64,000 nt of DNA from Polynucleobacter sp. Tro8-14-1 (GTDB lineage Bacteria; Pseudomonadota; Gammaproteobacteria; Burkholderiales; Burkholderiaceae). The stretch lies in NCBI RefSeq assembly GCF_018881655.1, contig NZ_JACVPX010000006.1, forward strand, positions 124,001 to 188,000, read 5' to 3'. The notes under the pieces were generated by a model. The model worked only from the letters and a program-made list of their open reading frames with translations. It made no database searches and was not told the DNA's origin. The number at the start of each line of letters is the position of its first letter. Position 1 is the stretch's first letter. Both the position numbers and the translations under genes were made by a program. Positions 26,078-37,283 of this stretch are shown piece after piece.

Positions 26078-26109
26078 CAATTCCATTTTAGCTTGTTAGA
26101 ATGTAAGAC

Positions 26110-27762
26110 ATGACAGCATTGGCATTAGCCCGTTCGTGGCGCCCCAAAACCTTCTCTGAATTAGTCGGCCAAGACCATGTGGTTAAGGCCTTAACCCATG
26201 CTTTGGATCAGGGTCGTCTGCACCACGCATGGCTCTTTACGGGTACCCGTGGAGTAGGTAAGACCACAATTGCCCGGATTATGGCTAAGGCCCTCAATTG
26301 CACGGGGTCTGATGGTTCCGGCAAGATGACTTCAGAGCCTTGCGGAAAATGCCCAGCTTGCATGGAAATCGATGCTGGTCGCTTTGTTGACTATATAGAG
26401 ATGGATGCTGCAAGTAATCGTGGCGTTGACGATATTGCTGCCCTCCTAGAAAAGGCAGCTTACGCACCCAGCAATGCGCGTTATAAGGTCTACATGATTG
26501 ACGAGGTGCATATGCTCACCAATCATGCCTTCAATGCCATGCTTAAAACCTTGGAAGAGCCGCCAGAGCACGTCAAATTTATTCTAGCTACTACCGATCC
26601 ACAAAAGATCCCAGTTACCATTCTGTCTCGTTGCTTGCAGTTCAACCTCAAGCAAATGCCAGTACCGCTCATTGTTGAACATTTAGAAAAAGTGCTCGCT
26701 GCTGAGAAGGTGGAGTGCGAAGTCAATGCCTTACGTGTTCTCGCCAAGGCGGCTCAAGGTTCAATGCGTGATGCTTTGTCGCTAACCGATCAGGCCATTG
26801 CCTATGCGGCTGGCAGAGTTAGCGAAGAATCTGTACGCGGCATGCTTGGCACATTAGATGATGCTTATCTCATCCGTATTTTAGATTGCTTGATTGCTAA
26901 AGATGGTGCAAGCCTTCTTGCAGTCGCAAACGAAATGGGTGAGCGCAGCATGTCTTTCTCATTGGCGTTGCAAGATCTCTCTAGTCTGTTGCAAAAAATT
27001 GCAGCAGCCCAAGTCGTTCCAGAATCCGTTTTAGAAGATTGGCCAGAAGCAGGCGAGATTTGTCGCTTGGCAGGCCAGCTCACAAAAGAAGAGGCGCAAC
27101 TCTTCTATCAAATCACGATTACAAGTCGTCCAGATTTATCGCTGGCACCGGATGAGCAAACTGGCTTTGCCATGACGCTGTTGCGTATGTTGGCGTTTCG
27201 TCCAGGTAGCGGTGGAGGAGGTAATTCTCCTTCAGCGCCATCATCTCCATCGGCTCGGCCAGCAGCGCCTGCTCCTAAAGCATCTGCACCAGCGCCTGCT
27301 GCTAGAACATCTGCGCCTGCCACTCCAGCGTCAACACCGTCAGCTACAGCTGCACAAATTTCCGTGGCCAGTTCTGCCGAGCGTCCTGATTGGCATGCCT
27401 TGATGCGTCAGTTACCCGTTAAAGGGATGGTGCAGCAGTTAGCATTTCAGACAGAGTTGCAAGATTGGAATGATTCAGCTTCTGGGGTGCGTGCAACTAT
27501 CCTCACGCCGATGCCGCAGTTAGCTTCAGAAGCTTCTGTTGGTCGTTTGGCTGATGCGCTTACAACTCACTTTGGCAAGCCCGTCAAGATCGTAATTGAA
27601 AAGGGCGAAGTAGAAGGTAAGACAGTGGCCAAGGTGGATGCCCAGATTCATCAAGAGAAAAGAATGAATGCGGAGCAAATGATTGCTGCCGATCCATTTA
27701 TTCAACAATTAGAAAAAGAGTTTGGTGCCAAGGTAGTTGGCGGTTCTGTGAAACCTCTTTAA
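26110..27762 (+). CDS. dnaX: DNA polymerase III subunits gamma/tau
   Basis: 550 residues. Clamp-loader AAA+ ATPase: Walker [10 protein letters not shown] (about 44-52), zinc module with C...CGKCPAC, Walker B IDEVHML, SRC arginine-finger region (TILSRCLQF). A Pro/Ala/Ser-rich linker (about 365-420) leads to the tau C-terminal domain that binds the alpha subunit. I saw no obvious A6-type slippery heptamer with stem-loop at the linker, so a programmed frameshift to make gamma is not supported by eye. It is first of the dnaX-ybaB-recR set. Confidence 0.97.
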   Translation: MTALALARSWRPKTFSELVGQDHVVKALTHALDQGRLHHAWLFTGTRGVGKTTIARIMAKALNCTGSDGSGKMTSEPCGKCPACMEIDAGRFVDYIEMDAASNRGVDDIAALLEKAAYAPSNARYKVYMIDEVHMLTNHAFNAMLKTLEEPPEHVKFILATTDPQKIPVTILSRCLQFNLKQMPVPLIVEHLEKVLAAEKVECEVNALRVLAKAAQGSMRDALSLTDQAIAYAAGRVSEESVRGMLGTLDDAYLIRILDCLIAKDGASLLAVANEMGERSMSFSLALQDLSSLLQKIAAAQVVPESVLEDWPEAGEICRLAGQLTKEEAQLFYQITITSRPDLSLAPDEQTGFAMTLLRMLAFRPGSGGGGNSPSAPSSPSARPAAPAPKASAPAPAARTSAPATPASTPSATAAQISVASSAERPDWHALMRQLPVKGMVQQLAFQTELQDWNDSASGVRATILTPMPQLASEASVGRLADALTTHFGKPVKIVIEKGEVEGKTVAKVDAQIHQEKRMNAEQMIAADPFIQQLEKEFGAKVVGGSVKPL

Positions 27763-27814
27763 TTCAATATCAATTTTCATAAATCATAAGTAATACCACT
27801 AAGGAAATAAAGCG

Positions 27815-28138
27815 ATGATGAAAGGTGGACTTGCTGGCCTCATGAAACAGGCTCAGCAGATGCAGGAGAAGATGAAAACTGCGCAAGCCGAGTTGGCTGC
27901 GTTGGAAGTAACTGGTCAAGCTGCCGGTGGCTTGGTAAAAGTAACTGTCTCTGGCAAATACGAACTCAAACGTGTGCAGATTGATCCAGGCGCCATGGAT
28001 GATCGTGAGATGTTGGAAGACCTCATCGTGACTGCTTACACAGAAGCATTCAAACAGGTGGAAGCGGCAAGTGCCCAGATGATGTCTGGCGCCACTGCTG
28101 GCATGCCAATGCCCCCTGGCTTTAAGTTGCCGTTCTAA
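27815..28138 (+). CDS. ybaB: YbaB/EbfC family nucleoid-associated protein
   Basis: 107 residues, typical length. Conserved MMKGGLAGLMKQAQQMQEKM, LAALEVTGQAAGGLVKVTVSG and IDPGAMDD motifs. A dimeric DNA-binding protein found between dnaX and recR in most proteobacteria, as here. AAGGAAATAAAGCG precedes the ATG pair; 27815 and 27818 are both possible starts. Confidence 0.96.
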   Translation: MMKGGLAGLMKQAQQMQEKMKTAQAELAALEVTGQAAGGLVKVTVSGKYELKRVQIDPGAMDDREMLEDLIVTAYTEAFKQVEAASAQMMSGATAGMPMPPGFKLPF

Positions 28139-28171
28139 TCCAATCTTTCTAAATACAAACCTGAATATTTA

Positions 28172-28786
28172 ATGGCGCGCATAGAAGCACCTCAAGATGC
28201 ACTCGCTCGATTGATCGAGGCATTACGCGTTCTGCCTGGGGTGGGCCCCAAGTCAGCTCAGCGCATGGCGTTCTATTTATTACAGCATGACCGTAATGGC
28301 GCAGCAGTACTCGCTCAGTCATTGGGTGAGGCAGTTGAAACAGTAGGCCACTGCGCGCGTTGCAATACGTTTTCAGAAACTCAGGTTTGCGGTACTTGTT
28401 CCGATGGTCGCCGTGATCCTTCTTTGCTTTGCATAGTAGAAACGCCTGCTGACCAAGTGATGGTGGAGCAGACGCTCAGTTTTAAAGGTAACTACTTTGT
28501 ATTGATGGGTCGTCTCTCACCACTCGATGGCATGGGTCCAAATGAAATCGGCTTTGATCGATTACTCAATCGCATTGAGACCCCTGATACTGGTGTGTCG
28601 ATTCGGGAAGTGGTGCTGGCTACGAATTTCACGAGTGAAGGTGAGGCTACTGCTCATTACATTGGCGAGGTACTTAAAGCTAAAGGCATCAAAGTTACGC
28701 GTATTGCACGAGGCATCCCAGTAGGAGGAGAGCTTGAGTATGTGGATGCTGGCACCTTAGCTCGCGCCTTAATGGATCGCCGTTAA
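28172..28786 (+). CDS. recR: Recombination protein RecR
   Basis: 204 residues. Helix-hairpin-helix ([20 protein letters not shown]), zinc finger of four cysteines ([16 protein letters not shown]), Toprim motif starting [15 protein letters not shown], and a C-terminal Walker-like [12 protein letters not shown]. It acts with RecO (and RecF) to load RecA at gaps. Third gene of the dnaX operon, 33 nt after ybaB. Confidence 0.97.
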   Translation: MARIEAPQDALARLIEALRVLPGVGPKSAQRMAFYLLQHDRNGAAVLAQSLGEAVETVGHCARCNTFSETQVCGTCSDGRRDPSLLCIVETPADQVMVEQTLSFKGNYFVLMGRLSPLDGMGPNEIGFDRLLNRIETPDTGVSIREVVLATNFTSEGEATAHYIGEVLKAKGIKVTRIARGIPVGGELEYVDAGTLARALMDRR

Positions 28787-29029
28787 TTCTTCTGTTTGCT
28801 CATTGAGTTGTTTTCAGGGCACACCCAAGACTAGTACGAGCCCAATCTATCAGGGATTCTTCCCTAATCTGTCATCTCTAGGACATAAAGACTAGGTAAA
28901 TTGCCTCTTTTTGGGGATAATTTGGGCTGCGCCGCCCTTGGGCTTCAATCCCAGGCCGTGAGTGCACTGATTTTTCCTTCAATCTGTTGCCATAACCACT
29001 AGGTTCAGCAACCTCATCAGAAATCGTGA
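28787..29029. other. Intergenic region recR-porin with hairpin potential
   Basis: 243 bp. Two nested complementary pairs are visible: GGGAT (28914-28918) with ATCCC (28948-28952), enclosing GGGC (28924-28927) with GCCC (28934-28937). This could be a recR terminator-like element without a T tract or a structured leader for the porin mRNA. No frame with a ribosome-binding site was found. Confidence 0.35.
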
Positions 29030-30445
29030 ATGACCCGCAAGCTTTTGCTCATTCTCTTGTTAAGTTTTGTCACTGCTTCTGTGTACGCACAGCGGGCAGG
29101 GTCAGGCGCCGACCAAATTGCGAGTTTTGCAGAAGCAATTCAGGGATTGCCAACAGAAGGTGAGATCCTAGGGTTGCCTGTAAACGTACACGGTCAAACT
29201 ACCTATATTAATCAGCGCTACAACGCATTCAATTCCCCTTATCAGGGGCAAAACAGTTTGCTACCCGATAAGTCGATGAGTTATACCTGGTCGGGGACGC
29301 TATTTTTTGGTGCACGTGTCGCCTCTGATACTGATATTTATTTCAATCCTGAAGTAGTTTCTGGGGTGCCTTTTTCTGGATTGACAGGTTTAGGTGGTCC
29401 TACCAATGGCGAGGCAACTCGCGCACAAGGTGCACAAGCCCACTTTTATTCTGCTCGCGCATTCTTGCGTCAAACGATTAACCAAGAGGGCGGTAAGGTC
29501 GAGTTAGAAAATGATGCCAACCAGATTGGTCAAACAGTCAGCAGCAATCGATTTGTGATTACTGCAGGACAGTTTTCTACATTAGATATTTTTGATGACA
29601 GTAGGTACGCTAAAGATCCCCGCGTGCAATTTATGAACTGGGGCAATATGACTTACCTATCTTATGACTACGCAGCCGATGCGCGCGGCTATAGCTGGGG
29701 CTTGGCGGGTGAGTGGTATCGTGATAATTGGGTCTTTAGAGCCTCACGCATGCTAGCTCCAAAAGACCCAAACGGGCGCGATCTGAACTGGCAAATTTTT
29801 AATTCTTACGGTGATCAGATTGAGGTAGAGCGTCAGCATAGTATTGGCAGCTTACCGGGTAAGGTCAGTGTCCTAGGTTACCGTAATCGCATGGTTATGG
29901 CACGATTTACTGACGCTACTAATTATTTGTTGGTGAATAATGCTCAGGGCACTCAAGCTATTGTCAATGTTCGCAATAGCGCTCAAGTCAAAACCGGTAT
30001 TGGTTTAAATGCTGAACAAGCCTTGACCAAGGACATGGGTATATACATGCGGGCATTCACATCCGATGGCCATACAGAAACTATGGCTTTTGCAGAGGCC
30101 GACAGCTCTTTATCTGTTGGTATGGGGATTAATGGTGAGCGCTGGGGTAGGGCCAAAGATACGATAGGCCTATCTGCGATGCTCAATGGCATTTCATCTA
30201 ATCGAAGAGCCTATTTACAAGCAGGAGGAATTTCCAATTTCATTGGTGACACCCCTTATCCTTACGCAGGTCCAAGTCAGTCTATTAGTTATAAGCCTGA
30301 ACAAATTAGTGAGGTGTACTACAACGCTTTGGTGATTCAAAATGTCCTCTTGGGTCTCAACTATCAGCACATCATGAACCCAGCCTACAATGCTGCTCGC
30401 GGTCCTGTAAATGTTGTGTCTTTTAGGATTCATGCCGAGTTCTAA
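29030..30445 (+). CDS. OprB-like carbohydrate-porin family outer-membrane protein
   Basis: 471 residues with a signal peptide (LLSFVTASVYA-QRAG). Beta-barrel composition, alternating aromatic strands and C-terminal Phe (SFRIHAEF), the usual outer-membrane assembly signal. The repeated pattern (FVITAGQFSTLDIFDDSRYAK region, SWGLAGEWYRDNWVFRASRM) fits the OprB-like carbohydrate porin family. Its neighbours are a heavy-metal efflux operon 185 bp downstream, not sugar genes, so the actual solute is open; it might be separately transcribed. Confidence 0.75.
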   Translation: MTRKLLLILLLSFVTASVYAQRAGSGADQIASFAEAIQGLPTEGEILGLPVNVHGQTTYINQRYNAFNSPYQGQNSLLPDKSMSYTWSGTLFFGARVASDTDIYFNPEVVSGVPFSGLTGLGGPTNGEATRAQGAQAHFYSARAFLRQTINQEGGKVELENDANQIGQTVSSNRFVITAGQFSTLDIFDDSRYAKDPRVQFMNWGNMTYLSYDYAADARGYSWGLAGEWYRDNWVFRASRMLAPKDPNGRDLNWQIFNSYGDQIEVERQHSIGSLPGKVSVLGYRNRMVMARFTDATNYLLVNNAQGTQAIVNVRNSAQVKTGIGLNAEQALTKDMGIYMRAFTSDGHTETMAFAEADSSLSVGMGINGERWGRAKDTIGLSAMLNGISSNRRAYLQAGGISNFIGDTPYPYAGPSQSISYKPEQISEVYYNALVIQNVLLGLNYQHIMNPAYNAARGPVNVVSFRIHAEF

Positions 30446-30630
30446 GAATTTTTAGACTCGATCCATAATTATTATATTTAGAATCAATAACATAGAGAAT
30501 TTTAATAATTCGACTTTTATCCTTTATCCCCTATAATCCTTAAAACCTCCAGAATCGCGTTTAAAATTGGTCGAAATCTGCATCTGGAGCTATAAAAACA
30601 GCATTTTTATTGATTTAGAGGCTGCCGCAT

Positions 30631-32148
30631 TTGTTAATCCTTACACGCAAAATTAGCGCATTCAATGCTGCTCACTGCATCACTTCCTTGGTAGTTGCGA
30701 CTTTTGCTTGCTCTGTGTTTGCGCAGTCCGCTACCAATGACATCACGCCGGCAAGTGTCAGCGTGCAAACAGGTGATACATCTTTAACTGCGCCTCCCTC
30801 AATTAGTGCTCAGCTGAGTGCTAAGGATAAGTCCTCAAAGGCTACGGAACTATTTGCACCAGTTACCAAACAAAATACCCCAAAGATTTATGTCAACAAC
30901 GCATCAACTGGCTCATCAGAAATGGATTTACGCCAACTTTGGAGTGAGCTCAAACTCAATAATCCCCAGCTTGGCGCATTGCGTGAATCGTATTTATCGG
31001 CGAAAGCAACTGTGCCTCAAATTGCAGCACCAGCTAATCCACAGGTTGGTCTAGTGTGGTCCGGTATGCCGGCTAACTCCCCATTTGCATTAGGTGGTGC
31101 TAATGCACCATCTCAGCAATACCCCGGTGGAATTAGTAGTAATAACTCAATTTCGATTGCTCAGCCATTTCAGTTTCCAGGTAAAAAGAGTTTAGCTGCT
31201 GATATTGCCGATACCAATGCAGAGGCATTGCTGGCTCAATCTGAGGCAGCCTATTTGCAGTTAGGTGCACAGTTATCTACGCTGTATTACAGCGCGCTTG
31301 CTGCACAAAAGCAGTTGCAAGTGCTAAAAGAGTCGGTGATTCGTTTGGAGATGATTAAGAATGTTGCGAAGGCTCGCTATGCGAATAATGCTGCTGCTTA
31401 TGTTGAGTATTTAAATGCTCAAGTTGCTCAAAGTTCTGCAGAAGCAGATCAATTTAATTTAGAGCGCCAGCTACAAGTAGCGTTAAACAACATTAATACT
31501 TTAGTGGGGCGCCACTCACGTGAAAAGCTTGTTCTCAAAGGCGATGTCCGCCGTTCGATGAATGCAATGCCAACCTTGATAGAGTTAGAGGATTACGCCG
31601 AATCTAGTCACCCAAGTCTAAAAGGATCTGCCCTCCAATTGGAGGCCGCTCGCAAAGGGGTGACCTTGGCGAAGAAGGCCTACTTGCCAGATTTCCAGGT
31701 GATTGGTTCTTCCTATACCCCACGCGGACCATTTTCAGCCAATAATGGTGCCTTGTTTTACCAGTTGGAGTTAGACCTCATTATTCCTTTGTACTTTTTT
31801 ACCAAGGAGAAATACGGGGTGGAACAAGCGATCCGCAATCAAGCTTCTGCTGAGGCAAGCGATATTTCTAATCGTCAACAGATCGTGTTGGCTGTGAACT
31901 CAGCTTACGCTTCTTATGAGCAAGCCAGAACTGCGGCAAACTTTCTCAGGGATAGGCAAGTACCTCAGGCTGATGCCGCATACAAGGTCGGATTAACTCA
32001 GTATTCCAATAATGGCCAAGGGTTCAATGATTTGTTAACAGCACAAACGCAATTACGCGGCTTGGAAATTCAGCTGGCTCTTGCGGAGAGTAATTTATTG
32101 CAAGCGCAAGCTGTTTTATTGGCTACGGCCGGTAAAGAACCTTTTTAA
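30631..32148 (+). CDS. TolC-family outer-membrane factor of RND efflux
   Basis: 505 residues, TTG start at 30631. Signal peptide (about to SVFA-QSA). It has the two OEP repeats with long coiled-coil helices (YLSAKATVPQIAAPANPQVG; AAYLQLGAQLSTLYYSALAAQKQLQVLKES; then LNAQVAQSSAEADQFNLERQ). It forms the trimeric outer-membrane channel for the adaptor and pump encoded next. Its TAA overlaps the Shine-Dalgarno of the adaptor gene, so expression is coupled. Confidence 0.9.
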   Translation: MLILTRKISAFNAAHCITSLVVATFACSVFAQSATNDITPASVSVQTGDTSLTAPPSISAQLSAKDKSSKATELFAPVTKQNTPKIYVNNASTGSSEMDLRQLWSELKLNNPQLGALRESYLSAKATVPQIAAPANPQVGLVWSGMPANSPFALGGANAPSQQYPGGISSNNSISIAQPFQFPGKKSLAADIADTNAEALLAQSEAAYLQLGAQLSTLYYSALAAQKQLQVLKESVIRLEMIKNVAKARYANNAAAYVEYLNAQVAQSSAEADQFNLERQLQVALNNINTLVGRHSREKLVLKGDVRRSMNAMPTLIELEDYAESSHPSLKGSALQLEAARKGVTLAKKAYLPDFQVIGSSYTPRGPFSANNGALFYQLELDLIIPLYFFTKEKYGVEQAIRNQASAEASDISNRQQIVLAVNSAYASYEQARTAANFLRDRQVPQADAAYKVGLTQYSNNGQGFNDLLTAQTQLRGLEIQLALAESNLLQAQAVLLATAGKEPF

Positions 32149-32157
32149 GGAGTTGTT

Positions 32158-33417
32158 TTGAAGCATAAACTGATTGCCATTTACCAGCGAGCTCTTGCAG
32201 AAGCGCATAAGCTAAAAGATCAATTTGTAGCGCGCATTGATGCGAATACAAATAATATCCATCGCTCCTATTGGGCGCTACCACCGGAGACGCGCGCTCG
32301 ACTGCGTTTAGTGATCATTTGTATTTCAATTTTGATGCTGGGCATTGTGATAGGGCTATTTGTTAATGTGAACCGTCCAGTCAAGCTTGAAAAAAATGAT
32401 AAGTCATTAAAGGTAGAGTCGTCTGGTGCGATGGAGTTAAAGCTCCCAGGTCTCAATTTAAATCCAGATGTTTATGTATTTACCGAGGCCATTAAATCGG
32501 ATGTTCCAGTTGAGTTAGCTATGCCTGGTCGTTTGACGTTTAATGCTGAAAAATCGAAAGTGCTCTCGGCTCGAGCTGCTGGACGGGTTGAGCGGATTGA
32601 CGCCTTTGATGGTGCGCAAGTAAAAGTGGGCTCTCCTGTTTTGGAGATGTATAGCCCAGATTTCATTTCTGCTCAGCAAGAATATCTACTGTCCTCTAAG
32701 ACTACGAAGATTCTAGAGGGTAATAAAGCGATGGGTGATTTATTGTCGGATTCTCGTATTACACAAGAGGCTGCTGCCAACCGCATTCGTAATTTAGGTG
32801 CCGGTGATGGCGACATTCATTTCCTAGAAAAGACTGGTAAAACGCAAACCAACTTAGTGGTGCGATCACCAATTGATGGCGTGGTAGTGAAGCGTGCAGT
32901 AGAGCCTGGTGCTTTTGCCAACATTGGCGATGTTTTGGCCACCTTGGCGGATCCGAAGGCCTTATGGTTCTTGGGTAATGTATACGAGCAAGATATTGCC
33001 AAGATTCAAAAAGGTCAAACCATTATTTTGCGTACTGAAGCCTATCCAGACAAAGTATTCACTGCTAAAACTAATTTTATTGCGCCCACTATTGATCCTG
33101 ATACCAGGGCCTTAGTGATTCGTTGTGATGTTGATAATTCCGATGGTTTATTGCGTCCGGATATGTTTGCTTCAGGCAAGCTACAGGTTGGCTCATCGCA
33201 GGCTGTCGTTTTGCCACAGACTGCTATTGTGCGGGTTCGCGAGATGCGTTATGTCATTATCAGAACGGCCCCGGATACTTTTAGACGTTTTGTGGTGAAA
33301 GGTTTCGATCTTGATGGCAAACAATTTGCGGTGACCGAAGGTGTTGAGCCTGGTATGCAAGTATTAACGGATGGCGCGGTCTTGTTAAATGATCGTTTTG
33401 CGAAGCAGGAGGAGTAA
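32158..33417 (+). CDS. CzcB/CusB-like periplasmic adaptor of RND efflux
   Basis: 419 residues, TTG start at 32158 with AAGGAG 5 nt upstream. One transmembrane segment (about 48-68), then barrel-sandwich and HlyD-like domains (SARAAGRVERIDAFDGAQVKVG; VVRSPIDGVVVKRAVEPGAFANIGDVL) and a beta-barrel/membrane-proximal domain. The relatively long N-terminal cytoplasmic region (about 47 residues) is uncommon. It links the TolC-like channel to the pump. No His- or Met-rich metal-binding tail is visible. Confidence 0.92.
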   Translation: MKHKLIAIYQRALAEAHKLKDQFVARIDANTNNIHRSYWALPPETRARLRLVIICISILMLGIVIGLFVNVNRPVKLEKNDKSLKVESSGAMELKLPGLNLNPDVYVFTEAIKSDVPVELAMPGRLTFNAEKSKVLSARAAGRVERIDAFDGAQVKVGSPVLEMYSPDFISAQQEYLLSSKTTKILEGNKAMGDLLSDSRITQEAAANRIRNLGAGDGDIHFLEKTGKTQTNLVVRSPIDGVVVKRAVEPGAFANIGDVLATLADPKALWFLGNVYEQDIAKIQKGQTIILRTEAYPDKVFTAKTNFIAPTIDPDTRALVIRCDVDNSDGLLRPDMFASGKLQVGSSQAVVLPQTAIVRVREMRYVIIRTAPDTFRRFVVKGFDLDGKQFAVTEGVEPGMQVLTDGAVLLNDRFAKQEE

Positions 33418-36400
33418 TTGAGTTTCGCAACGAACTTTCTAAGGAGCGTTTTAGATAAACGTGTTCTCATCCTCTTCGCTTCTTTTGTTTTATTGTGTAT
33501 GGGCGGATATAGTCTCAAGCAATTGCCTATTCAGCCTTACCCTGGTGTAGCGCCGCTGACGATTCAGGCGATTTCCCAATGGCCAGGGAGAAGTACAACT
33601 GAGGTTGAGCAACAAGTCACTATTCCAGTTGAAAATGCCTTAGCTGGCATTCCGGGAGTCAAAGCGTTTCGCTCAGTTTCTCTATTTGGTTTGTCCGTTG
33701 TTACGCTCAAGTTTAATGACGATGCTGATCCTTTTAAGGTTCGGCAAATCTTCATTACCAATTTAGGTAATGTGACTTTCCCCCCGGGCGTAAGTTCAAG
33801 TGTGAGTCCTGATTCGGATGCTACTGGCGAGATCTTGCGTTACCAAGTTAAGTCTGACTATGCGTCTCCAACCCGACTAAAGACTTTGCAGAACTATGAA
33901 ATCTATAAAGAGCTCAAACAAACACCGGGAATCGCAGACGTTTCTTCCTTTGGGGGGAAGGTACGGCAGTACAACGTGATTGTTCGCCCAGAGAGCCTGC
34001 AATCTAAAAATATTACTGTGGCGCAGCTAATTGATGCCTTAACAAAGGCTAATGACAATACTGGCGGCGGTGTTTTGCCAAGTGGTGAACAGCAGTTTGT
34101 TGTACGCGGTGTCGGCTTGCTAAAGAATTTAGATGATATTAGACGCGTGGTGATTGCTGTTAATAATGGCGTGCCCGTTCGTATTGGTGATGTAGCAACG
34201 GTAGAAATTGGCAATGCACCACGTTTGGGCTTATTCCAGTTTGACGAAAATCCTGACTCAGTAGAAGGAATCGTCTATTTGCGTCGCGGCGAGAATGCCT
34301 CCGAAGTCTTAGCGCGAGTGCGTGAAAAAATTACCACAATCAATGCCCATGTATTGCCTCCGGGCATTGAAGTCAAGCCATTCTATGATCGTCAGGTGCT
34401 TTTAGATATTACTGTCGACACAGTAAAGCATACGATGTTCTTTGGCATCTCTATGGTCTTGATATTGCTGTATATCTTCTTAGGAAATTTTAGGGCCGCT
34501 GCAGTAGTTGCAGTTGTCATTCCGCTGGCACTGTGTTTCTCTTTCATCATGATGTACGTGTTTAACGTACCAGCTAATCTAATTTCTTTAGGGGCCATTG
34601 ACTTTGGCGTGATTGTAGATGCCGCAGTGATCATCACTGAAAACGTTATGCGCCATCTAGAAGATGGCGGAAAACGCTTAAACCAAAGCATTATTTTGGC
34701 CACTGCCGAAGTACAAAGGGCCATGGTGTATTCCACCAGCATCATTATTGTTGCTTATTCCCCCTTATTTTTAATGGGTGGAGTTGAGGGAATTATTTTT
34801 AAGCCCATGGCCTTCACCATGGGCTTTGCGTTAATTGCCTCGATTATTTTGAGTCTGACATTCTTGCCGGCGGCGATTTCATATTCGTTTGGTGAAAACT
34901 TCCACCATGAGCCACCAAAATTTATCACTTGGATGCTCAATCGCTATAAGCCATTGCTTAGACGTCTCATGGATCATCCTCGGCATGTAATTACAATATC
35001 TATTTTGGTGTTGGGGATTACTTTAATAAGCGCTACCCGTTTGGGTACGGCATTTTTGCCTACTCTTGAGGAAAACAATATTTGGTTGCGGGTTGTCTTG
35101 CCCAATACAGTAGATTTAGACTATTCCATTAGCATAGCCAATCAGCTGCGAGAAACCTTTACAAGGCAGCCTGAGATAGACCATGTTGCCGCCCAAATTG
35201 GGCGCCCTGATGATGGTACTGACTCTACCGGGGTATTTAATCAAGAGTATGGTTTGTATCTGAAATCCCCAGAAGCGATGCCTAAGGGCACCACAAAAGC
35301 CGACCTCTTGAAACGTTTACAGGGTGAGCTCAATCGTATTCCTGGAGTTTCCTTTAGCTTCTCTCAATATATTCAAGACAACGTGAATGAGGCTTTGTCG
35401 GGTGTCAAGGGTGAGAACTCGGTCAAGATTTTTGGTACTGATCTAAATATACTGAATACCAAAGCTCATGAAGTTATTGATCAGCTTAAAAAAGTACGCG
35501 GTATTGAGGACGAAAGTATTTTGAGGGAGCTTGGTCAGCCAACCTTGAATATTCAAATCGATCGTGAGCGAGCGGCGCGATATGGTGTAAATGTCGGAGA
35601 TGTTCAGACTGTAGTCGCGAATGCCATTGGTGGGGCACCAGTTAGCAATTTCTTGGAGGATGAAAAAACCTTTGGTATTGCGGTGCGTTTAAATGAGTCA
35701 AGCCGAAACGATTTACCCGATATTGCTAATTTACTGATTGATACCCCTTCAGGTGCCAGGGTACCTTTGGGTATGGTCGCCAATGTTGAATTAACTGATG
35801 GCCCATTCTTTATTTACCGCGAAGCTGGGAAACGCTATATTGCTGTGATTTTTAGTGTGCGTGATCGTGATCTTGGGAGTGCCGTAGAGGATGCTAAATA
35901 TTTAGTGGAGAAGAATGTGGCATTACCCGCCAATTACTCTATTGCATGGGATGGCCAATTCAATCAAATGAAGGCTGCGCAGCAAAAGCTGATGGTCATT
36001 ATTCCATTGACGCTCGTTGCCATTTTCTTATTGCTTGTGACTGCTTTAGGTAATTTCCGGGATGCGGTGATTGTATTGATCAACGTTCCGTTCGCTGCGA
36101 TTGGTGGCATCATTGCCTTGCATCTTGGTGGTGAGACCTTGAGCATTTCTGCCTTGTTTGGATTCTTATCGTTATTTGGTATTGCGATTCAGGATGGCGT
36201 GATTTTGATTTCTTATATCAATAAAACTGTTGCGCAAGAGCATGGCGCTATGAAAGATGCGATGGTTGATGGGGCTGCCTTGAGAGTGCGCCCTGTTCTG
36301 ATGACCGCGATGCTAGCTGGCCTTGGTCTCTTGCCGGCAGCGCTGTCACATGCAATTGGTTCGGAAGCGCAGCGTCCATTGGCCCTTGTGATTGTAGGCG

Positions 36401-36495
36401 GAATGATCACCACAACTATTTTGACTTTACTAGTATTGCCAGTGATCTACGCAGCAATGAGAGCGCGTGGCAAACACAAACCAGGACTCGTTTAA
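33418..36495 (+). CDS. CzcA-type heavy-metal RND pump
   Basis: 1025 residues, TTG start immediately after the adaptor stop, with AGGAGGAG inside the adaptor end. Twelve transmembrane segments; the TM4 motif [15 protein letters not shown] carries Asp, Asp+6 and Glu+13, the D-D-E arrangement of CzcA/NccA-type pumps for divalent cations (Co, Zn, Cd, Ni) and not the CusA-type motif for Cu(I)/Ag(I). It exports metal using the proton gradient. Substrate class is inferred from this motif. surE follows 2 nt after the stop, so readthrough into surE-pcm is likely. Confidence 0.93.
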   Translation: MSFATNFLRSVLDKRVLILFASFVLLCMGGYSLKQLPIQPYPGVAPLTIQAISQWPGRSTTEVEQQVTIPVENALAGIPGVKAFRSVSLFGLSVVTLKFNDDADPFKVRQIFITNLGNVTFPPGVSSSVSPDSDATGEILRYQVKSDYASPTRLKTLQNYEIYKELKQTPGIADVSSFGGKVRQYNVIVRPESLQSKNITVAQLIDALTKANDNTGGGVLPSGEQQFVVRGVGLLKNLDDIRRVVIAVNNGVPVRIGDVATVEIGNAPRLGLFQFDENPDSVEGIVYLRRGENASEVLARVREKITTINAHVLPPGIEVKPFYDRQVLLDITVDTVKHTMFFGISMVLILLYIFLGNFRAAAVVAVVIPLALCFSFIMMYVFNVPANLISLGAIDFGVIVDAAVIITENVMRHLEDGGKRLNQSIILATAEVQRAMVYSTSIIIVAYSPLFLMGGVEGIIFKPMAFTMGFALIASIILSLTFLPAAISYSFGENFHHEPPKFITWMLNRYKPLLRRLMDHPRHVITISILVLGITLISATRLGTAFLPTLEENNIWLRVVLPNTVDLDYSISIANQLRETFTRQPEIDHVAAQIGRPDDGTDSTGVFNQEYGLYLKSPEAMPKGTTKADLLKRLQGELNRIPGVSFSFSQYIQDNVNEALSGVKGENSVKIFGTDLNILNTKAHEVIDQLKKVRGIEDESILRELGQPTLNIQIDRERAARYGVNVGDVQTVVANAIGGAPVSNFLEDEKTFGIAVRLNESSRNDLPDIANLLIDTPSGARVPLGMVANVELTDGPFFIYREAGKRYIAVIFSVRDRDLGSAVEDAKYLVEKNVALPANYSIAWDGQFNQMKAAQQKLMVIIPLTLVAIFLLLVTALGNFRDAVIVLINVPFAAIGGIIALHLGGETLSISALFGFLSLFGIAIQDGVILISYINKTVAQEHGAMKDAMVDGAALRVRPVLMTAMLAGLGLLPAALSHAIGSEAQRPLALVIVGGMITTTILTLLVLPVIYAAMRARGKHKPGLV

Positions 36496-36497
36496 TC

Positions 36498-37283
36498 ATG
36501 TCTAAGCAACCCCACATCCTGGTCTCTAATGACGATGGCTATTTAGCTCCTGGCTTGCTAGCTTTAGTAGAGGCGGTACGTCCCTTGGGTCGTATTACCG
36601 TGATTGCTCCTGAGCAGAACCATAGCGGTGCCTCGAATTCACTCACATTATCAAGACCATTGTCGATTCATCGTGTTGCAGGTGGCGAGCGTGATGGCTT
36701 TTTCTTTGTCGATGGCACACCAACCGATTGTGTGCACGTTGCCATGACAGGATTTTTGGATGAGAAACCTGACCTAGTGATCTCTGGCATCAATCAAGGC
36801 GAGAACATGGGTGAAGATACGCTTTACTCAGGCACAGTTGCTGCTGCAGTTGAAGGTGTGATGTTTGGTGTGCCAGGCATTGCTTTCTCGCAAATTGATC
36901 GCGGCTGGAATCGCATTGAAGATGCCGCTAAAGCGGCGCATGATGTAGTGGCCCAAATGCTGGTTTCTGCCTTGGCTCGTACTGAGGGTACAGCAACACT
37001 ACTGAACGTCAACATCCCCAATCGCCCTTATGCTGATTTGTATCGCTGGCGTGTAACGCGCCTCGGTAATCGTCATCACTCTCAACCAGTAGTGGTGCAG
37101 GATAGTCCGCGTGGTGAGAAGATCTACTGGATCGGCGCTGCGGGCGATGTCAAAGAGGGTTCAGAGGGTACGGACTTTCATGCGATTGCTGAAGGATGTG
37201 TTTCGATCACGCCTATGCAATTGGATTTAACGCACCATGCTCGCTTAGCAGCGATGCGCGCGAATGGTTGGGATCGCGGTTGA
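36498..37283 (+). CDS. surE: 5'/3'-nucleotidase SurE
   Basis: 261 residues. Metal-binding [10 protein letters not shown] at the N-terminus, then [49 protein letters not shown]. Dephosphorylates nucleoside monophosphates, a stress-related housekeeping role. Located after the efflux pump with a 2-nt gap and overlapping pcm by 4 nt (TTGA). Confidence 0.97.
   Translation: MSKQPHILVSNDDGYLAPGLLALVEAVRPLGRITVIAPEQNHSGASNSLTLSRPLSIHRVAGGERDGFFFVDGTPTDCVHVAMTGFLDEKPDLVISGINQGENMGEDTLYSGTVAAAVEGVMFGVPGIAFSQIDRGWNRIEDAAKAAHDVVAQMLVSALARTEGTATLLNVNIPNRPYADLYRWRVTRLGNRHHSQPVVVQDSPRGEKIYWIGAAGDVKEGSEGTDFHAIAEGCVSITPMQLDLTHHARLAAMRANGWDRG

Noticed and set aside
27200..27360. Programmed frameshift in dnaX to make gamma
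   Set aside because: No A6/AAAAAAG slippery sequence with downstream stem is visible in the linker-coding region.
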